64,000 nt of DNA from Nonomuraea jabiensis (GTDB lineage Bacteria; Actinomycetota; Actinomycetes; Streptosporangiales; Streptosporangiaceae). The notes below the pieces were generated by a model that was not told where the DNA came from, searched no databases, and worked only from the letters and a program-made list of their open reading frames with translations. Position 1 is the stretch's first letter, and every line of letters begins with the position of its first letter. The translations under genes and the position numbers were made by a program. The stretch is from NCBI RefSeq assembly GCF_014204795.1, contig NZ_JACHMB010000001.1:10118501-10182500 (forward strand), read 5' to 3'. This document shows, piece by piece, positions 17,793 through 31,545 of this stretch.

Positions 17793-19681
17793 GACCCGGC
17801 CGCCAGGTCGTCGAACAGCCCCTGGAGCTCCTCGGCGCTCAGGCCGTCCAGCTGGTCGCGCAGCGCGGCGACGTCGGCCAGGCTGAGCTCGGCGTCGTCC
17901 AGGTCGTCGAGCCGGGCGGCGAACCCGGCGATCGTCGGACGCTCGAACAGCACGACGATCGGCACCTCCAGGCCGTACCTGGCCTGGATCCTGGCGATGA
18001 TCTGCGTCGCGGCCAGGGAGTGGCCGCCGAGCTCGAAGAAGTCGTCGTCGGCGCCGATGGGCTCGGTGGCGCCGAGCACCCCCGCCCAGATCTCGGCGAG
18101 GTCGGACTCGACCCCGGCGGCCGGGGCGCGGAAGGCGGCGGTGCCGGGGCGCGTCCACGACGGGGTGGGCAGGGCGGCGCGGTCGAGCTTGCCGTTGGGG
18201 GTGAGCGGCAGGGACGGCAGGGTCGTGTGCCGGACCGGGATCATGTAGTCGGGGAGCGAGGCGCGCAGCCGTTCGCGCAGCGCGGCCCAGTCCACGGCCT
18301 GCGCCCGCGGGACCAGGTAGGCCACCAGCCGCCCGTCGCGGACGGCGGCCGCGGCGTCCTTGACCTCGGCGGCCGCCCGCAGGGCGGCCTCGATCTCGCC
18401 CAGCTCGATGCGGAATCCGTGCACCTTGACCTGCTGGTCGGCGCGGCCCAGGTACTCCAGCCGGCCGGCGGGCGTGATCCTGGCCAGGTCGCCCGTGGCG
18501 TACATGCGGGCGCCGGGGGCGCCGGCGTACGGGTCGGGCAGGAAACGGGCGGCCGTCTGGCCGGACAGCCCGTGGTATCCCCGGGCGACGCCCGCGCCGC
18601 CGATGTGCAGCTCGCCGGCCTGCCCGTCGGCGACCGGCGTCCCGTTCCCGTCCAGCAGGTGGAGCGAGGTCCGCCCGATGGGCGAGCCGAGATCCACGGG
18701 CTCGGGTCCCGGCCGCACCCGGCCGGCCGTGGACCACACGGTGGTCTCGGTGGGGCCGTACACGTTCCACAGGTCGGCGCCGTCGGCCAGCAGCGCGTCC
18801 GCGAGATCGCGGGGCAGCGCCTCGCCGCCGCACAACCGGGTCCCGATCGTCGCGGGGACGCCGCCGGACTCCAGCAGGATCCGCCAGCCCGCCGGCGTCG
18901 CCTGCATGATCGTGGCCCCCTCGGCGACGGCCCGTTCGCGCAGCGCCCAGCCGTCGGAGACCTCCCCGGTGGCCGCGATCACCACCCGGCCTCCCGTGAA
19001 CAGCGGCAGCAGCAGCTCCAGGACCGAGATGTCGAACGACAGCGTGGTGACGGCCAGCCACCGGTCCTCGGGCCCGATCGGCAGCAGCTCGGCGAACGAC
19101 TCCAGCAGGTTCGCCACGGCCCGGTGCGGCACCGCCACCCCCTTCGGGCGGCCGGTGGACCCCGAGGTGAACATCAGGTACGCCAGCCGGTCCCCATCGG
19201 CCGCGACCCCGGCCGACGAGGCTGGAGCGCCGGCGGAAGGGGTGGGAGCACCGGCCAGAGGGCTGCCCCCGGGCGAGAGCGTGACGACGGTGGGGACGCC
19301 GTCCAGCAGCGCGGGATCGACGCCCGCCTGGGTCAGCACCAGGCCGATGCCCGCGTCCTGGCGCATCATCCGCAGCCGTCCGGCGGGGAAGGCCGGATCC
19401 AGCGGCACGTACGCCCCGCCCGCCGTCCACACGGCGAGCATCGCCACGAGCATCCCGGTGGTCCGCTCCACGCACAGCCCCACGGGCACCTCGGGCCCGA
19501 CGCCGTGCCCGCGCAGCACGGCGGCCAGCTCCTCGACGCGCCGGTGCAGCTCCCGGTAGGTCACCTGACCGTCGGGGCCGGTCACGGCCACCGCGTCGGG
19601 CGCCTTGTCCAGCCACCGCCAGATCGTGCCCGCCACCCCGTTCGCGGCACTGCGCGGGGGCGACGTCGTGTCGTCACTCAA
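17789..19681 (-). CDS. NRPS, A-PCP (predicted glycine)
   Basis: A 630-residue initiation-type or free module with an adenylation domain (1-510) and carrier domain (Ser555 in FFELGGHSLAAT), and no condensation domain. Core motifs are MFTSGSTGRPKGV, NVYGPTETTVW, GDLARITPAGRLEYLGR and LTPNGKLDR. The hand-read specificity code is D-I-L-Q-L-G-V-V-W-K, close to the classic glycine code (D-I-L-Q-L-G-L-I-W-K). The start is TTG at 19681 with AAAGGCGA about 9 bases upstream, 15 bases after the MbtH stop. It could start a chain or feed glycine to a partner condensation protein. Confidence 0.88.
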   Translation of the reverse strand: MSDDTTSPPRSAANGVAGTIWRWLDKAPDAVAVTGPDGQVTYRELHRRVEELAAVLRGHGVGPEVPVGLCVERTTGMLVAMLAVWTAGGAYVPLDPAFPAGRLRMMRQDAGIGLVLTQAGVDPALLDGVPTVVTLSPGGSPLAGAPTPSAGAPASSAGVAADGDRLAYLMFTSGSTGRPKGVAVPHRAVANLLESFAELLPIGPEDRWLAVTTLSFDISVLELLLPLFTGGRVVIAATGEVSDGWALRERAVAEGATIMQATPAGWRILLESGGVPATIGTRLCGGEALPRDLADALLADGADLWNVYGPTETTVWSTAGRVRPGPEPVDLGSPIGRTSLHLLDGNGTPVADGQAGELHIGGAGVARGYHGLSGQTAARFLPDPYAGAPGARMYATGDLARITPAGRLEYLGRADQQVKVHGFRIELGEIEAALRAAAEVKDAAAAVRDGRLVAYLVPRAQAVDWAALRERLRASLPDYMIPVRHTTLPSLPLTPNGKLDRAALPTPSWTRPGTAAFRAPAAGVESDLAEIWAGVLGATEPIGADDDFFELGGHSLAATQIIARIQARYGLEVPIVVLFERPTIAGFAARLDDLDDAELSLADVAALRDQLDGLSAEELQGLFDDLAAGS

Positions 19682-19696
19682 CGTCGGTATCGCCTT

Positions 19697-19873
19697 TCAG
19701 TTTCGCAGGCTGAGCGGGCGCATGTCCGTCCAGACGGTCTCGATGTGGGCCAGGCACTCCTCCCGGGTGCCCGCGAACCCCGCGTCGGACCAGCCGGGCG
19801 GCAGTTCGCGAGCCGCGGCCCAGATGGAGTACTGCTCCTCGTGGTTGACGACCACGCGCATCTCGGCGCTCAT
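19697..19873 (-). CDS. MbtH-like protein
   Basis: A 58-residue protein too short for most gene lists. The MbtH signature is complete: NHEEQYSIW, LPPGW, GTREECLAHIE and TDMRPLSLR. MbtH proteins bind adenylation domains and are needed for their folding or activity. It lies between the free condensation gene (4-base ATGA overlap) and the A-PCP gene, so it is cotranscribed with the synthetases it assists. Confidence 0.93.
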   Translation of the reverse strand: MSAEMRVVVNHEEQYSIWAAARELPPGWSDAGFAGTREECLAHIETVWTDMRPLSLRN

Positions 19874-21165
19874 GTGTTCTCCTCGCTGACCAGTAGCGTC
19901 TCGACCTCGCGCAGCGTCGCCTCGATCGCCTCCCGGGGCAAGAGGGAGGTGTCGGCGAGCAGGTCCAGCCGGCAGGTGTGGGTGGCGGGCCCGGCGGTGA
20001 AGAACACCTCGGCGTCCACCTCCGGCCAGGCCCCCACCGGGAAGATCCGGCCGGGGGTCGCGGGCGGGTTCGCCGGCAGGTTGGGCCAGCCCGCGGCGAC
20101 CCGTACGTCGTTGAAGTAGGCGGTGGGCGGCGGGCCGATCTCCCCGATCAGGGCCCGCTGGGCGGCCGGGTCATAGCGGGCGTGCCGGTAGGTCGCCAGC
20201 ACCCCCCGGTGCGCGGCCCGCACCACCTCGGCGAGCGGCTGACCCGGGACCACGTCCAGGACGAAGATCCCGTCCTGGACGAGGGTGGCCACCATGGGCG
20301 CCAGCCGGGGATCGTGCCGGTTGCCCACGATGAGCTGCAGCGCGACCGTGCCGCGGCCGGTCAGCCGGGACAGCAGCACCGCGTACGCCCCGAGCAGGAC
20401 GCTGCTGGTGCTCACCCCCCAGCGCGCGGCCAGCCCCGTGGCCGCCGCGCCGAGCGCCGCCGACTCCATGCCGAGCTTGACGAACCTGGGCTCCTCGGGC
20501 GGGCCCGGCGGCGCGGCGAACAGCGGACGCGGCATCCGTTCCAGCGCCGCCCGCCAGTATCTGAGCGCCCGCTCGCCGCGCGCCGCGCCCTCGGGCGAGC
20601 GTTCCTCGGCGGCCAGGTCGAGCGGCTGCGGCACGTCCCGCGGCAGCGGCTCCCCGGACAGCAGCCGCGGCCACTCGCCGGCGATGACGTCGAGCGCCCG
20701 CCCGTCCACCGCCATGTGCGTGAACGCGAACGCCACCGCGCGCGGCCTGCCGCCGTCCATGACGACGGCGCAGCGCACCGGCAGCTCGCCGGCGTAGTCG
20801 AAGCCCTTGGCCGCGAGCTCGGCGGCGATCTCCCCGGCCAGCACCCTGGGCCGGGAGCCGGCGGCGTCGACCAGCTCGACCGTCAGCCGCCCGTCCCCGG
20901 CGACCCGCTGCACCATGCCGGTCTGCTCCGAGTCCGGGAGCCAGTTCGTCCGCAGGCTCTCATGCCGTTCGAGCAGCCGAGCGAGGGCGGCGAGGACGGC
21001 GGGCAGGTCGGGCTTGCCGTGCACCGGCAGGGCCCACGGCATGTTGAAGTACGGGTCGCCAGGGGGCAGCCACTCGGTGAGCCGCCAGATCGCCCGCTGG
21101 CCCCAGGTGAGCGGTCCCTCGCCGGACCTGGCGCCGGTGAACTCGACCGTCGCGGGTCCGGTCAT
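19870..21165 (-). CDS. Stand-alone condensation-domain protein
   Basis: A 431-residue protein consisting of one condensation fold: LTWGQRAIW, YFNMP, RHESLRTNW, and the active site FTHMAVDG (HxxxDG; the first His of HHxxxDG is Thr). The YFNDVR segment near the C-terminus and the WGQ and YFN features are shared with the protein at 8759-10051, so they are probably paralogues. The ATG overlaps the stop of the free carrier protein gene. It could condense substrates held on the adjacent free carrier. The open frame upstream of 21165 is a shadow. Confidence 0.82.
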   Translation of the reverse strand: MTGPATVEFTGARSGEGPLTWGQRAIWRLTEWLPPGDPYFNMPWALPVHGKPDLPAVLAALARLLERHESLRTNWLPDSEQTGMVQRVAGDGRLTVELVDAAGSRPRVLAGEIAAELAAKGFDYAGELPVRCAVVMDGGRPRAVAFAFTHMAVDGRALDVIAGEWPRLLSGEPLPRDVPQPLDLAAEERSPEGAARGERALRYWRAALERMPRPLFAAPPGPPEEPRFVKLGMESAALGAAATGLAARWGVSTSSVLLGAYAVLLSRLTGRGTVALQLIVGNRHDPRLAPMVATLVQDGIFVLDVVPGQPLAEVVRAAHRGVLATYRHARYDPAAQRALIGEIGPPPTAYFNDVRVAAGWPNLPANPPATPGRIFPVGAWPEVDAEVFFTAGPATHTCRLDLLADTSLLPREAIEATLREVETLLVSEENT

Positions 21166-21401
21166 GACGGGCGGCCCGCGAACCGGGACAGGTGCTCGAC
21201 CAGCCCGTCGAGCGTGTCGAGGCTGCCGTCGAACTCGATGTCGAAGCCGAACGCCTCCTCGATCGCGTCGATCAGCCGGATGTAGCCCAGCGAGGTGAGG
21301 CCCAGCGCCGTCAGCGAGCAGTCGGCCGCCAGCACCTCCTCCGTGGTGAGCGCCCCGTCGCTGGCCTGGGCGACCAGCGCGGCCACGCGCTCCCTCAGCA
21401 T
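21162..21401 (-). CDS. Free acyl/peptidyl carrier protein
   Basis: A 79-residue carrier protein. The phosphopantetheine attachment site is Ser37 in LGLTSLGYIRLID, closer to the acyl-carrier style (LTSL) than to the GGHS style of the neighbouring PCPs. The ATG overlaps the stop of the C-PCP gene by 7 bases. With the ligase at 22891-24396 and the flanking condensation proteins, it may hold a starter acid, or accept the acyl unit made by the E1/E2 complex. Confidence 0.85.
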   Translation of the reverse strand: MLRERVAALVAQASDGALTTEEVLAADCSLTALGLTSLGYIRLIDAIEEAFGFDIEFDGSLDTLDGLVEHLSRFAGRPS

Positions 21402-22894
21402 GCCTGCCCCTGCAGGCGGGCGACCTCCGCGGCGATGCGCGTCGCGGTGGCGTCGTCGATGAACACCTCGAAGGACAGCTCCACGCCGAACCGCTCCCGG
21501 GCACTGGCCATGATCTGGGTGATCGTGAGGGAATGGCCGCCGAGGTCGAACAGGTCGTCGTCGGGTTCCACGTCGTCCAGTTCGAGCTCCTTGGCGAAGA
21601 TGGCCTGGATCTCCCGTACGAGCTCGGCGGGCGCCGGCCCGTCCGCTCCCGTGCCGGCGGTGGCCATGGACGCCGCCGGGACGGGGCCGGGCAGCGGCAG
21701 CCGGTCCAGCGGCGCGTCCGGGTCCGCGGCGATCGCCGCCAGCAGCGCGACCAGATCCTCCCGGACCCGCTCGGCGCCCGCCGGGTCGAGGAGCGCCGGG
21801 TTGTACTGCAGCCGCGCCGCCGTGCCCGCCGGGTCGTCGACGATCTGCAGGTGGAGCGTGTTGCGCACCCAGCCGTTGAACATCATCCACTCCACCGACG
21901 CGCCCAGCCCGGGGAACAGCGGGCCCGTCTCCGGCCGCCGGCGGTAGCTGAGCGACACGGGGGTGAGCGCGGCGCGCGGGCCGATCCCGTCCACGGCCCT
22001 GGCCAGCGGCACCTCGCGGTGCCGGTACAACCGCCGCAGCTCGACCCGCAGGCTCCGGGCGAACTCGCCGAACGTGCCCGCCTCCGGCGCCCCGATCACG
22101 GGCAGCTCGTTGACGAAGGCGCCCACGTGGTCCCGGCTCTGTTCGGTCCGCGTGGACAGGTCCACGCCGACCGCGGGCCGCGCGTTGCCGTACGCGCGCA
22201 GCAGCGCGACGTACGCGGCCAGCACCACCTCGAAACGGGTGACCTCCAGCCGCCCGGCCGGCCCGCCGAGGTCCTCCATGACGAAGTCGAGGGCGCAGCC
22301 GGGCGCCGCGGCCACGGACACGCCGCTCAGGCCGGGCAGGTGCAGCTCCCGCTGGTCCTGCCACCGGTCCTGCCAGTAGCGCCGCGCGTCCGGCAGCGCG
22401 TCCGCCAGCCTGACCTGCTGCTGGAGCGTGACCTCCGGGTGCGTCAGCACCAGCGGCGCCGGCGCCGCACCCCCGTACCAGGAGGCCAGGTCGCGCAGCA
22501 GAATGTCCTTGGACTCCCCGTCGAACACCGCGTGATGGGCCTGGAACAGCAGCACGTGCCGCTTGGCGTCCTCCCGGATCAGCGTGAACCGCGCCGCGGG
22601 CCCTGCGACCGGATCGACCGGCCCGGCCAGCTCCTCCTCGAGGTCGCCGCCCTCGCGCATCGGCGGCACCCCCTGGGCGAGCACCCGCAGCTCACCGCCG
22701 TCCTCGGCGAGCACGCCGCCCAGCACGGGATGCCGGCGCGCCACCTCCTCACACGCCTCCCCCAAGGCCGCCACGTCGAGCGGCCCGTCCAGCCACACGG
22801 CCAGCGGCATGTGAAAGGCCCGCCCGCCGACCCCGGCCCGCTCGGTGAGCCACATCCCCTGCTGCGCAGGGGAGGCCGGCCACGATCCGGTCAT
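21395..22894 (-). CDS. NRPS, C-PCP without adenylation domain
   Basis: A 499-residue protein with a condensation domain (SPAQQGMWLTER; active site AHHAVFDGES) and a carrier domain with Ser455 in LFDLGGHSLTIT. The lack of an adenylation domain means the carrier must be loaded in trans, either by the neighbouring ligase (22891-24396) or by one of the A domains. The ATG overlaps the ligase stop (ATGA). The C domain is unusually tight on length and keeps the full HHxxxDG motif, so it is likely catalytic. Confidence 0.87.
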   Translation of the reverse strand: MTGSWPASPAQQGMWLTERAGVGGRAFHMPLAVWLDGPLDVAALGEACEEVARRHPVLGGVLAEDGGELRVLAQGVPPMREGGDLEEELAGPVDPVAGPAARFTLIREDAKRHVLLFQAHHAVFDGESKDILLRDLASWYGGAAPAPLVLTHPEVTLQQQVRLADALPDARRYWQDRWQDQRELHLPGLSGVSVAAAPGCALDFVMEDLGGPAGRLEVTRFEVVLAAYVALLRAYGNARPAVGVDLSTRTEQSRDHVGAFVNELPVIGAPEAGTFGEFARSLRVELRRLYRHREVPLARAVDGIGPRAALTPVSLSYRRRPETGPLFPGLGASVEWMMFNGWVRNTLHLQIVDDPAGTAARLQYNPALLDPAGAERVREDLVALLAAIAADPDAPLDRLPLPGPVPAASMATAGTGADGPAPAELVREIQAIFAKELELDDVEPDDDLFDLGGHSLTITQIMASARERFGVELSFEVFIDDATATRIAAEVARLQGQAC

Positions 22895-24396
22895 CTCCCG
22901 CCTTCTTTCTCCACAGAGCCTGTTTCCATCACGGAGTCCGCCTGCTCCAGCAGATCGCGCAGGCCGGACTTGACGACCTTCCCCGAGTGGTTCCGGGGCA
23001 GGCGGTCCACGAAGATCACTCGCGCCGGCAGCTCGTGCGCGGCCAGCCTCGTCATCAGGAAGGTCCGCAGCTCCGTCACGCGTGGCGCCCGCGACCGGGG
23101 CACGACGGCGGCGGCCAGCACGGTGCCCAGCACGGGGTGCGGCACGCCGGTGACGGCCGCCTCTGCCACGTCCGGGTGCTCGTGCAGCGCGGCCTCCACC
23201 TGCACGGTCGACACCTTGTACGCCCCGGACTTGACGACGTCGCTCTCCCGGTCGACGAGGTACAGGTAGCCGTCGGCGTCCAGGTAGCCCAGATCGCCCA
23301 TCCGCACCCAGCCGTCGCGGAAGGTGTGCGCGCTGGCCTGCTGGTCGCGGTAGTACGAGCGCGCGGCGGCGGGAGAGCGCAGCCAGATCTCCCCCGTCTC
23401 CCCGGCCGCCAGCGGCCTGCCGTCGGGGCCGGTGATCCGCAGCCCGCTGCCGAGCGCCGGCCGGCCCAGGGCCGCGGGCCGCGACGGGTCGTAGATCATG
23501 ACGGTCTGGGCGGGCGCCGCCTCGGTCGAGGTGTAGTAGTTCGTCACGGTCGCCTTGGGGAACGCCGCTGCCAGCCGCGCGCACAGCGCCGCCGGCAGCG
23601 CGGAGGCCGCCGACCCGAGCAGGACCACGCCGGAGAAGTCGTGCCGCTCGTGCAGCCCGGCGTTGAGCAGCTCCAGGGCCATCGCCGGCACCAGGAACAC
23701 GGTTCCCACCCGCCGCGACTCGATCAGCCGGGCGAACCTGCCCGGCGTGAACCGCGCCAGGGTCAGCACCGCCGGCCGCGCGTCCAGTGCGTTGATCAGC
23801 ATGGCCTGGCCGGCGTTGGTGCCGATCGGGAAGGCGTGCAGGAGCAGCCGCGAATGCCCGAACCTGCGGCGATTGGCCCGGGTGGCGCTGCCGTAGGTGA
23901 GGTTGGCGTGGGTGGCCGCCACCGCCTTCGGCCGGCCCGTGGTGCCGGAGGTGTAGAGGATCTGCGCCAGATCGGCCGGCCCCGGCGGCTCGGGTTCGCG
24001 CGGGCCGGGCTCCAGCTCGTCCGGCACGGCGCTCCAGTAGGCGCCGTCCGGCGGCGCGGCCGGGCCCTTGCCGGCGTGCAGCACTCCGGTCGCCGAGCAG
24101 TGCTCCAGCATGTACGCCACCTCGGCCGGCGCGAACCGGTCGGAGATCGGCACGGCCACCCCGCCGGCCAGCTGCGTGGCGCAGTAGGCCACGGCGAAGC
24201 CGGTCCAGTTCTCGGCCCCGAACAGCAGCCCCACCCGATCGCCCCGCCGCACCCCGCGCCGGACCAGCCCGCGCGCCAGCGACTCCGCTTGCGCGTGCCA
24301 CTGCGCGAAGGTCAGCGTGCCGCCCCCGGCGACCTCCAGCGCGACCCGCTCGGGCTCCTCCGCGGCCCGCCTGGCGAGCAGCTCCGGAACGATCAT
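22891..24396 (-). CDS. AMP-dependent acyl/aryl-acid ligase (class I adenylate-forming)
   Basis: A 501-residue adenylate-forming enzyme of the acyl-CoA ligase type. Motifs are ILYTSGTTGRPKAVAATH, NYYTSTEAAPAQ, MGDLGYLDADGYLYLVDR and the catalytic Lys in PRNHSGKVVKSGL. The NRPS-type YGPTE motif is absent, so the substrate is more likely a carboxylic acid than a standard amino acid. It would activate a starter or building block for the free carrier (21162-21401) or the C-PCP protein. It lies 37 bases after the large NRPS stop in the same direction and carries no carrier domain. Confidence 0.87.
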   Translation of the reverse strand: MIVPELLARRAAEEPERVALEVAGGGTLTFAQWHAQAESLARGLVRRGVRRGDRVGLLFGAENWTGFAVAYCATQLAGGVAVPISDRFAPAEVAYMLEHCSATGVLHAGKGPAAPPDGAYWSAVPDELEPGPREPEPPGPADLAQILYTSGTTGRPKAVAATHANLTYGSATRANRRRFGHSRLLLHAFPIGTNAGQAMLINALDARPAVLTLARFTPGRFARLIESRRVGTVFLVPAMALELLNAGLHERHDFSGVVLLGSAASALPAALCARLAAAFPKATVTNYYTSTEAAPAQTVMIYDPSRPAALGRPALGSGLRITGPDGRPLAAGETGEIWLRSPAAARSYYRDQQASAHTFRDGWVRMGDLGYLDADGYLYLVDRESDVVKSGAYKVSTVQVEAALHEHPDVAEAAVTGVPHPVLGTVLAAAVVPRSRAPRVTELRTFLMTRLAAHELPARVIFVDRLPRNHSGKVVKSGLRDLLEQADSVMETGSVEKEGGR

Positions 24397-24433
24397 GCCT
24401 CACCTCCGGCGCGCCGCCGCAGCTCCGCAAAGA

Positions 24434-29887
<5,454 letters not shown>

Positions 29888-29986
29888 GCGTCTTTCTCCT
29901 CGGAACACGCGGTCGTACACGTACGGAGGTCCGCGACGATGACGCGGATGTGTTGCAGCCGGGGCGGCGAAGCCTGGATGAGGCCG

Positions 29987-30035
29987 TGGGAACGCTCCCA
30001 CGAGGGAGGCTAGGTTTCGGCTCCTTCGAGGTCAA
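29987..30035 (-). promoter_or_regulatory. Promoter with CebR/CelR-type operator (leftward, main NRPS operon)
   Basis: On the minus strand: -35 TTGACC (30030-30035), 17-bp spacer, -10 TAGCCT (30007-30012), then operator TGGGAGCGTTCCCA at 29987-30000 (plus strand TGGGAACGCTCCCA). The operator is identical to the one at 11497. It lies 100 bases upstream of the NRPS start and would control the whole 14769-29887 operon. Confidence 0.78.
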
Positions 30036-30138
30036 GGGCTAGATCCGCATTTCCGAATGCCCACCGTGGTCTAACAAGAACAATTCGCGATGTGCGCACG
30101 TCAACCCGGCGATTCTGTGCACCTTGTCTTTCGGGTCC

Positions 30139-30184
30139 TTGACAGTCCGGAAACATCTTCGTCATATATCTGGGAGCGCTCCCA
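30139..30184 (+). promoter_or_regulatory. Promoter with perfect CebR/CelR-type operator (rightward)
   Basis: -35 TTGACA (30139-30144), then TCATAT/CATATA as -10 (30162-30168), then the perfect palindrome TGGGAGCGCTCCCA (30171-30184), identical to the one at 11691. It points at a broken MBL-fold gene, so its original target seems lost. The block from 29987 to 30184 resembles 11497-11704 in layout and partly in sequence (TTGACAGTCYGG, CTAGRTTTCG). Confidence 0.75.
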
Positions 30185-30305
30185 CAGCGTGTCATCAACT
30201 CTGACCTGCGCGCGCAAGGAAGGCGAGCGGCCGCGCCCTTTGAACCGCCCCCGCGCACGGGTCACCTGCCGCGAACCCCTGAGGTTCTGGGAGCAGGGTT
30301 GGCCC

Positions 30306-30479
30306 ATGATTACCGAGTACGCCGAGCGCGTGTGGCGCGGCGAATCGGACGACAGCGTCGTGGACGCGGGGCTGCAGAGCAAGGGCGTTCAGCCGATCGC
30401 CGAGGGTGTCGGTTGGTGGCCGGGGTTCGGCAATGTGACCGCATTCGAGACCGAGGGCGAGTTGGTACTGTTCGATGAC
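30306..30479 (+). pseudogene. MBL-fold hydrolase gene, N-terminal fragment
   Basis: The open frame begins MITEYAERVWRGE and includes VGWWPGFGNVTAFETEGELVLFD (read as VGWWPGFGNV and FETEGELVLFD), typical of the first strands of alkyl-sulfatase-like metallo-beta-lactamase-fold proteins. The frame then leaves the family abruptly at 30479 and stops at 30513-30515. The next piece of the same protein lies on the opposite strand at 30480-30660, so an inversion split the gene. It sits 120 bases downstream of the rightward operator-promoter. Confidence 0.75.
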
Positions 30480-30660
30480 ATAACGCTCGAATGGGTCAAC
30501 AACCGCTTTATATGAATAAATCGTGGCCAAAGGCCCCGATTCCTCGAACGGCCCCGTCCCGAAGACGTGGTCGACGTGCCCATGCGAGTAGAAAGCCGTG
30601 GCCAGCGGAGCCCGCGTCCAGGCCCTGACATCCTCGTGCAATTTCGCCGCCGAGAACGCG
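30480..30660 (-). pseudogene. MBL-fold hydrolase gene, inverted middle fragment
   Basis: Read on the minus strand this stretch gives FSAAKLHEDVRAWTRAPLA, then YSHGHVDHVFGTGPFEE with the metal-binding HxHxDH motif, then KAVVDPFERY. This is the segment that should follow the N-terminal fragment at 30306-30479 on the plus strand. It is therefore the same gene with a segment of about 180 bp inverted. The C-terminal two thirds of the protein are missing from the window. Confidence 0.72.
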
Positions 30661-30701
30661 CTCCCGGTGCGTCGCCCGGACGGCCGGGCGCCTGCGCGGC
30701 G

Positions 30702-31235
30702 TCAGGCGCGCTCGAAGGGAAGCACTTCCGTCAGATGGAGGATCAAGGCCCCCGGGTTCCTGGTCTGCGTCATGATCCTGCCGGCCCGGTGAACTCGAAG
30801 ACCAGCCCTTCGCCCGACTTGAGCGATTGGACCGTCTTCCCTTCGACCGCCCGCCGCAGATTGCTCTTGACCGTCTCGTCGTAGGCGACCAGGTGCCCGG
30901 AGTCCGCCACGACCTGCTGCCCGGCTGCCAGCTCGATCAGGTCCATCGCGCCGTAGCAGCCGAGCACGACGACGCCGTCGCCCTGGCTTTGATGAGGAAG
31001 CCGCCCTCGCTGTCGATGAGGTTGGACATGCCGCCCCACTTGGTGGCGATCTCCACGCCGTCGCTGGAGGCGATCCACGATCCCCTGGTCAGCAGGAGCG
31101 CGTTGTCGCGCCGTACCTCGGCGGCCTGGAGATCGCCCGGCAGGTCGCACACGATTCGTTGACAACCCGTGAACGCCGTGACCTGGATCAGGTTGATCGC
31201 CTGGCCGACCTCGCGGCCCCACCGACGGAACCCGG
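30702..31235 (-). pseudogene. AIM24/TIGR00266 family gene with two frameshifts
   Basis: Three reading frames together spell one AIM24-like protein: ASSDGVEIATKWGGMSNLI and SEGGFLIKA in the first; then GDGVVVLGCYGAMDLIELA, DSGHLVAYDETV and SLKSGEGLVFEFTGP in the second; then GRIMTQTRNPGALILHL and EVLPFERA to a stop at 30702-30704 in the third. Frameshifts fall near 30990 and near 30785. The N-terminus is unclear, and an intact start was not found. Function of the family in bacteria is poorly known. It is a decayed gene, next to the inverted MBL fragments. Confidence 0.78.
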
Positions 31236-31437
31236 CAACGACCGGCGTGGCCGCTGCGACTGGAGGCGGTGAACGGCCCGTCCGGAGGCGTCCGTCGCCT
31301 CGCCTGGGGTCCCGGCACGCGCGAGGAGTTGCACCGTGTCCTGCCGGTTGCGGCGTCGTACGGCCTGCCGTCCGGCGGTGGAAGGTGTGCTCGCCGTCGC
31401 CCTTACCGAGGGACCCTCGCGCGCCCGCAGGCTCATT

Positions 31438-31452
31438 TACCCCCAGGGGGTA
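31438..31452 (+). promoter_or_regulatory. CsoR/CstR-like operator over a -10 element
   Basis: TACCCCCAGGGGGTA is a perfect inverted repeat around a central A, matching the C/G-tract operators bound by CsoR-family repressors (including persulfide-sensing CstR). A likely -10 TATATT (31451-31456) overlaps its right edge. It lies 94 bases upstream of the persulfide dioxygenase-rhodanese gene. Confidence 0.7.
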
Positions 31453-31545
31453 TATTGGGCACCGAGGTCGTGCGGGTGGGTGTCGAAGGTGTTGGAACGA
31501 GCCGGATTCAAGATCATTTCGGCACGATTGGAAGGAGACAAGGAC

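Noticed and set aside
17793..19616. Open frame continuing the C-A-PCP gene upstream to give a 1615-residue protein
   Set aside because: The extra part has only low-complexity Arg/Gly/Ala sequence and is the shadow of the A-PCP gene, which has all adenylation motifs in its own frame. The ATGA overlap at 17789-17792 sets the true start.
29888..30001. N-terminal extension of the NRPS-MFS gene to 30001
   Set aside because: It would translate through the operator and promoter. GTG at 29887 has a good GAGGAG site and begins the usual synthetase N-terminus.
31185..31437. Small frames upstream of the CsoR-like operator
   Set aside because: No ribosome site, no family resemblance and skewed composition. 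Treated as non-coding debris next to the AIM24 remnant.
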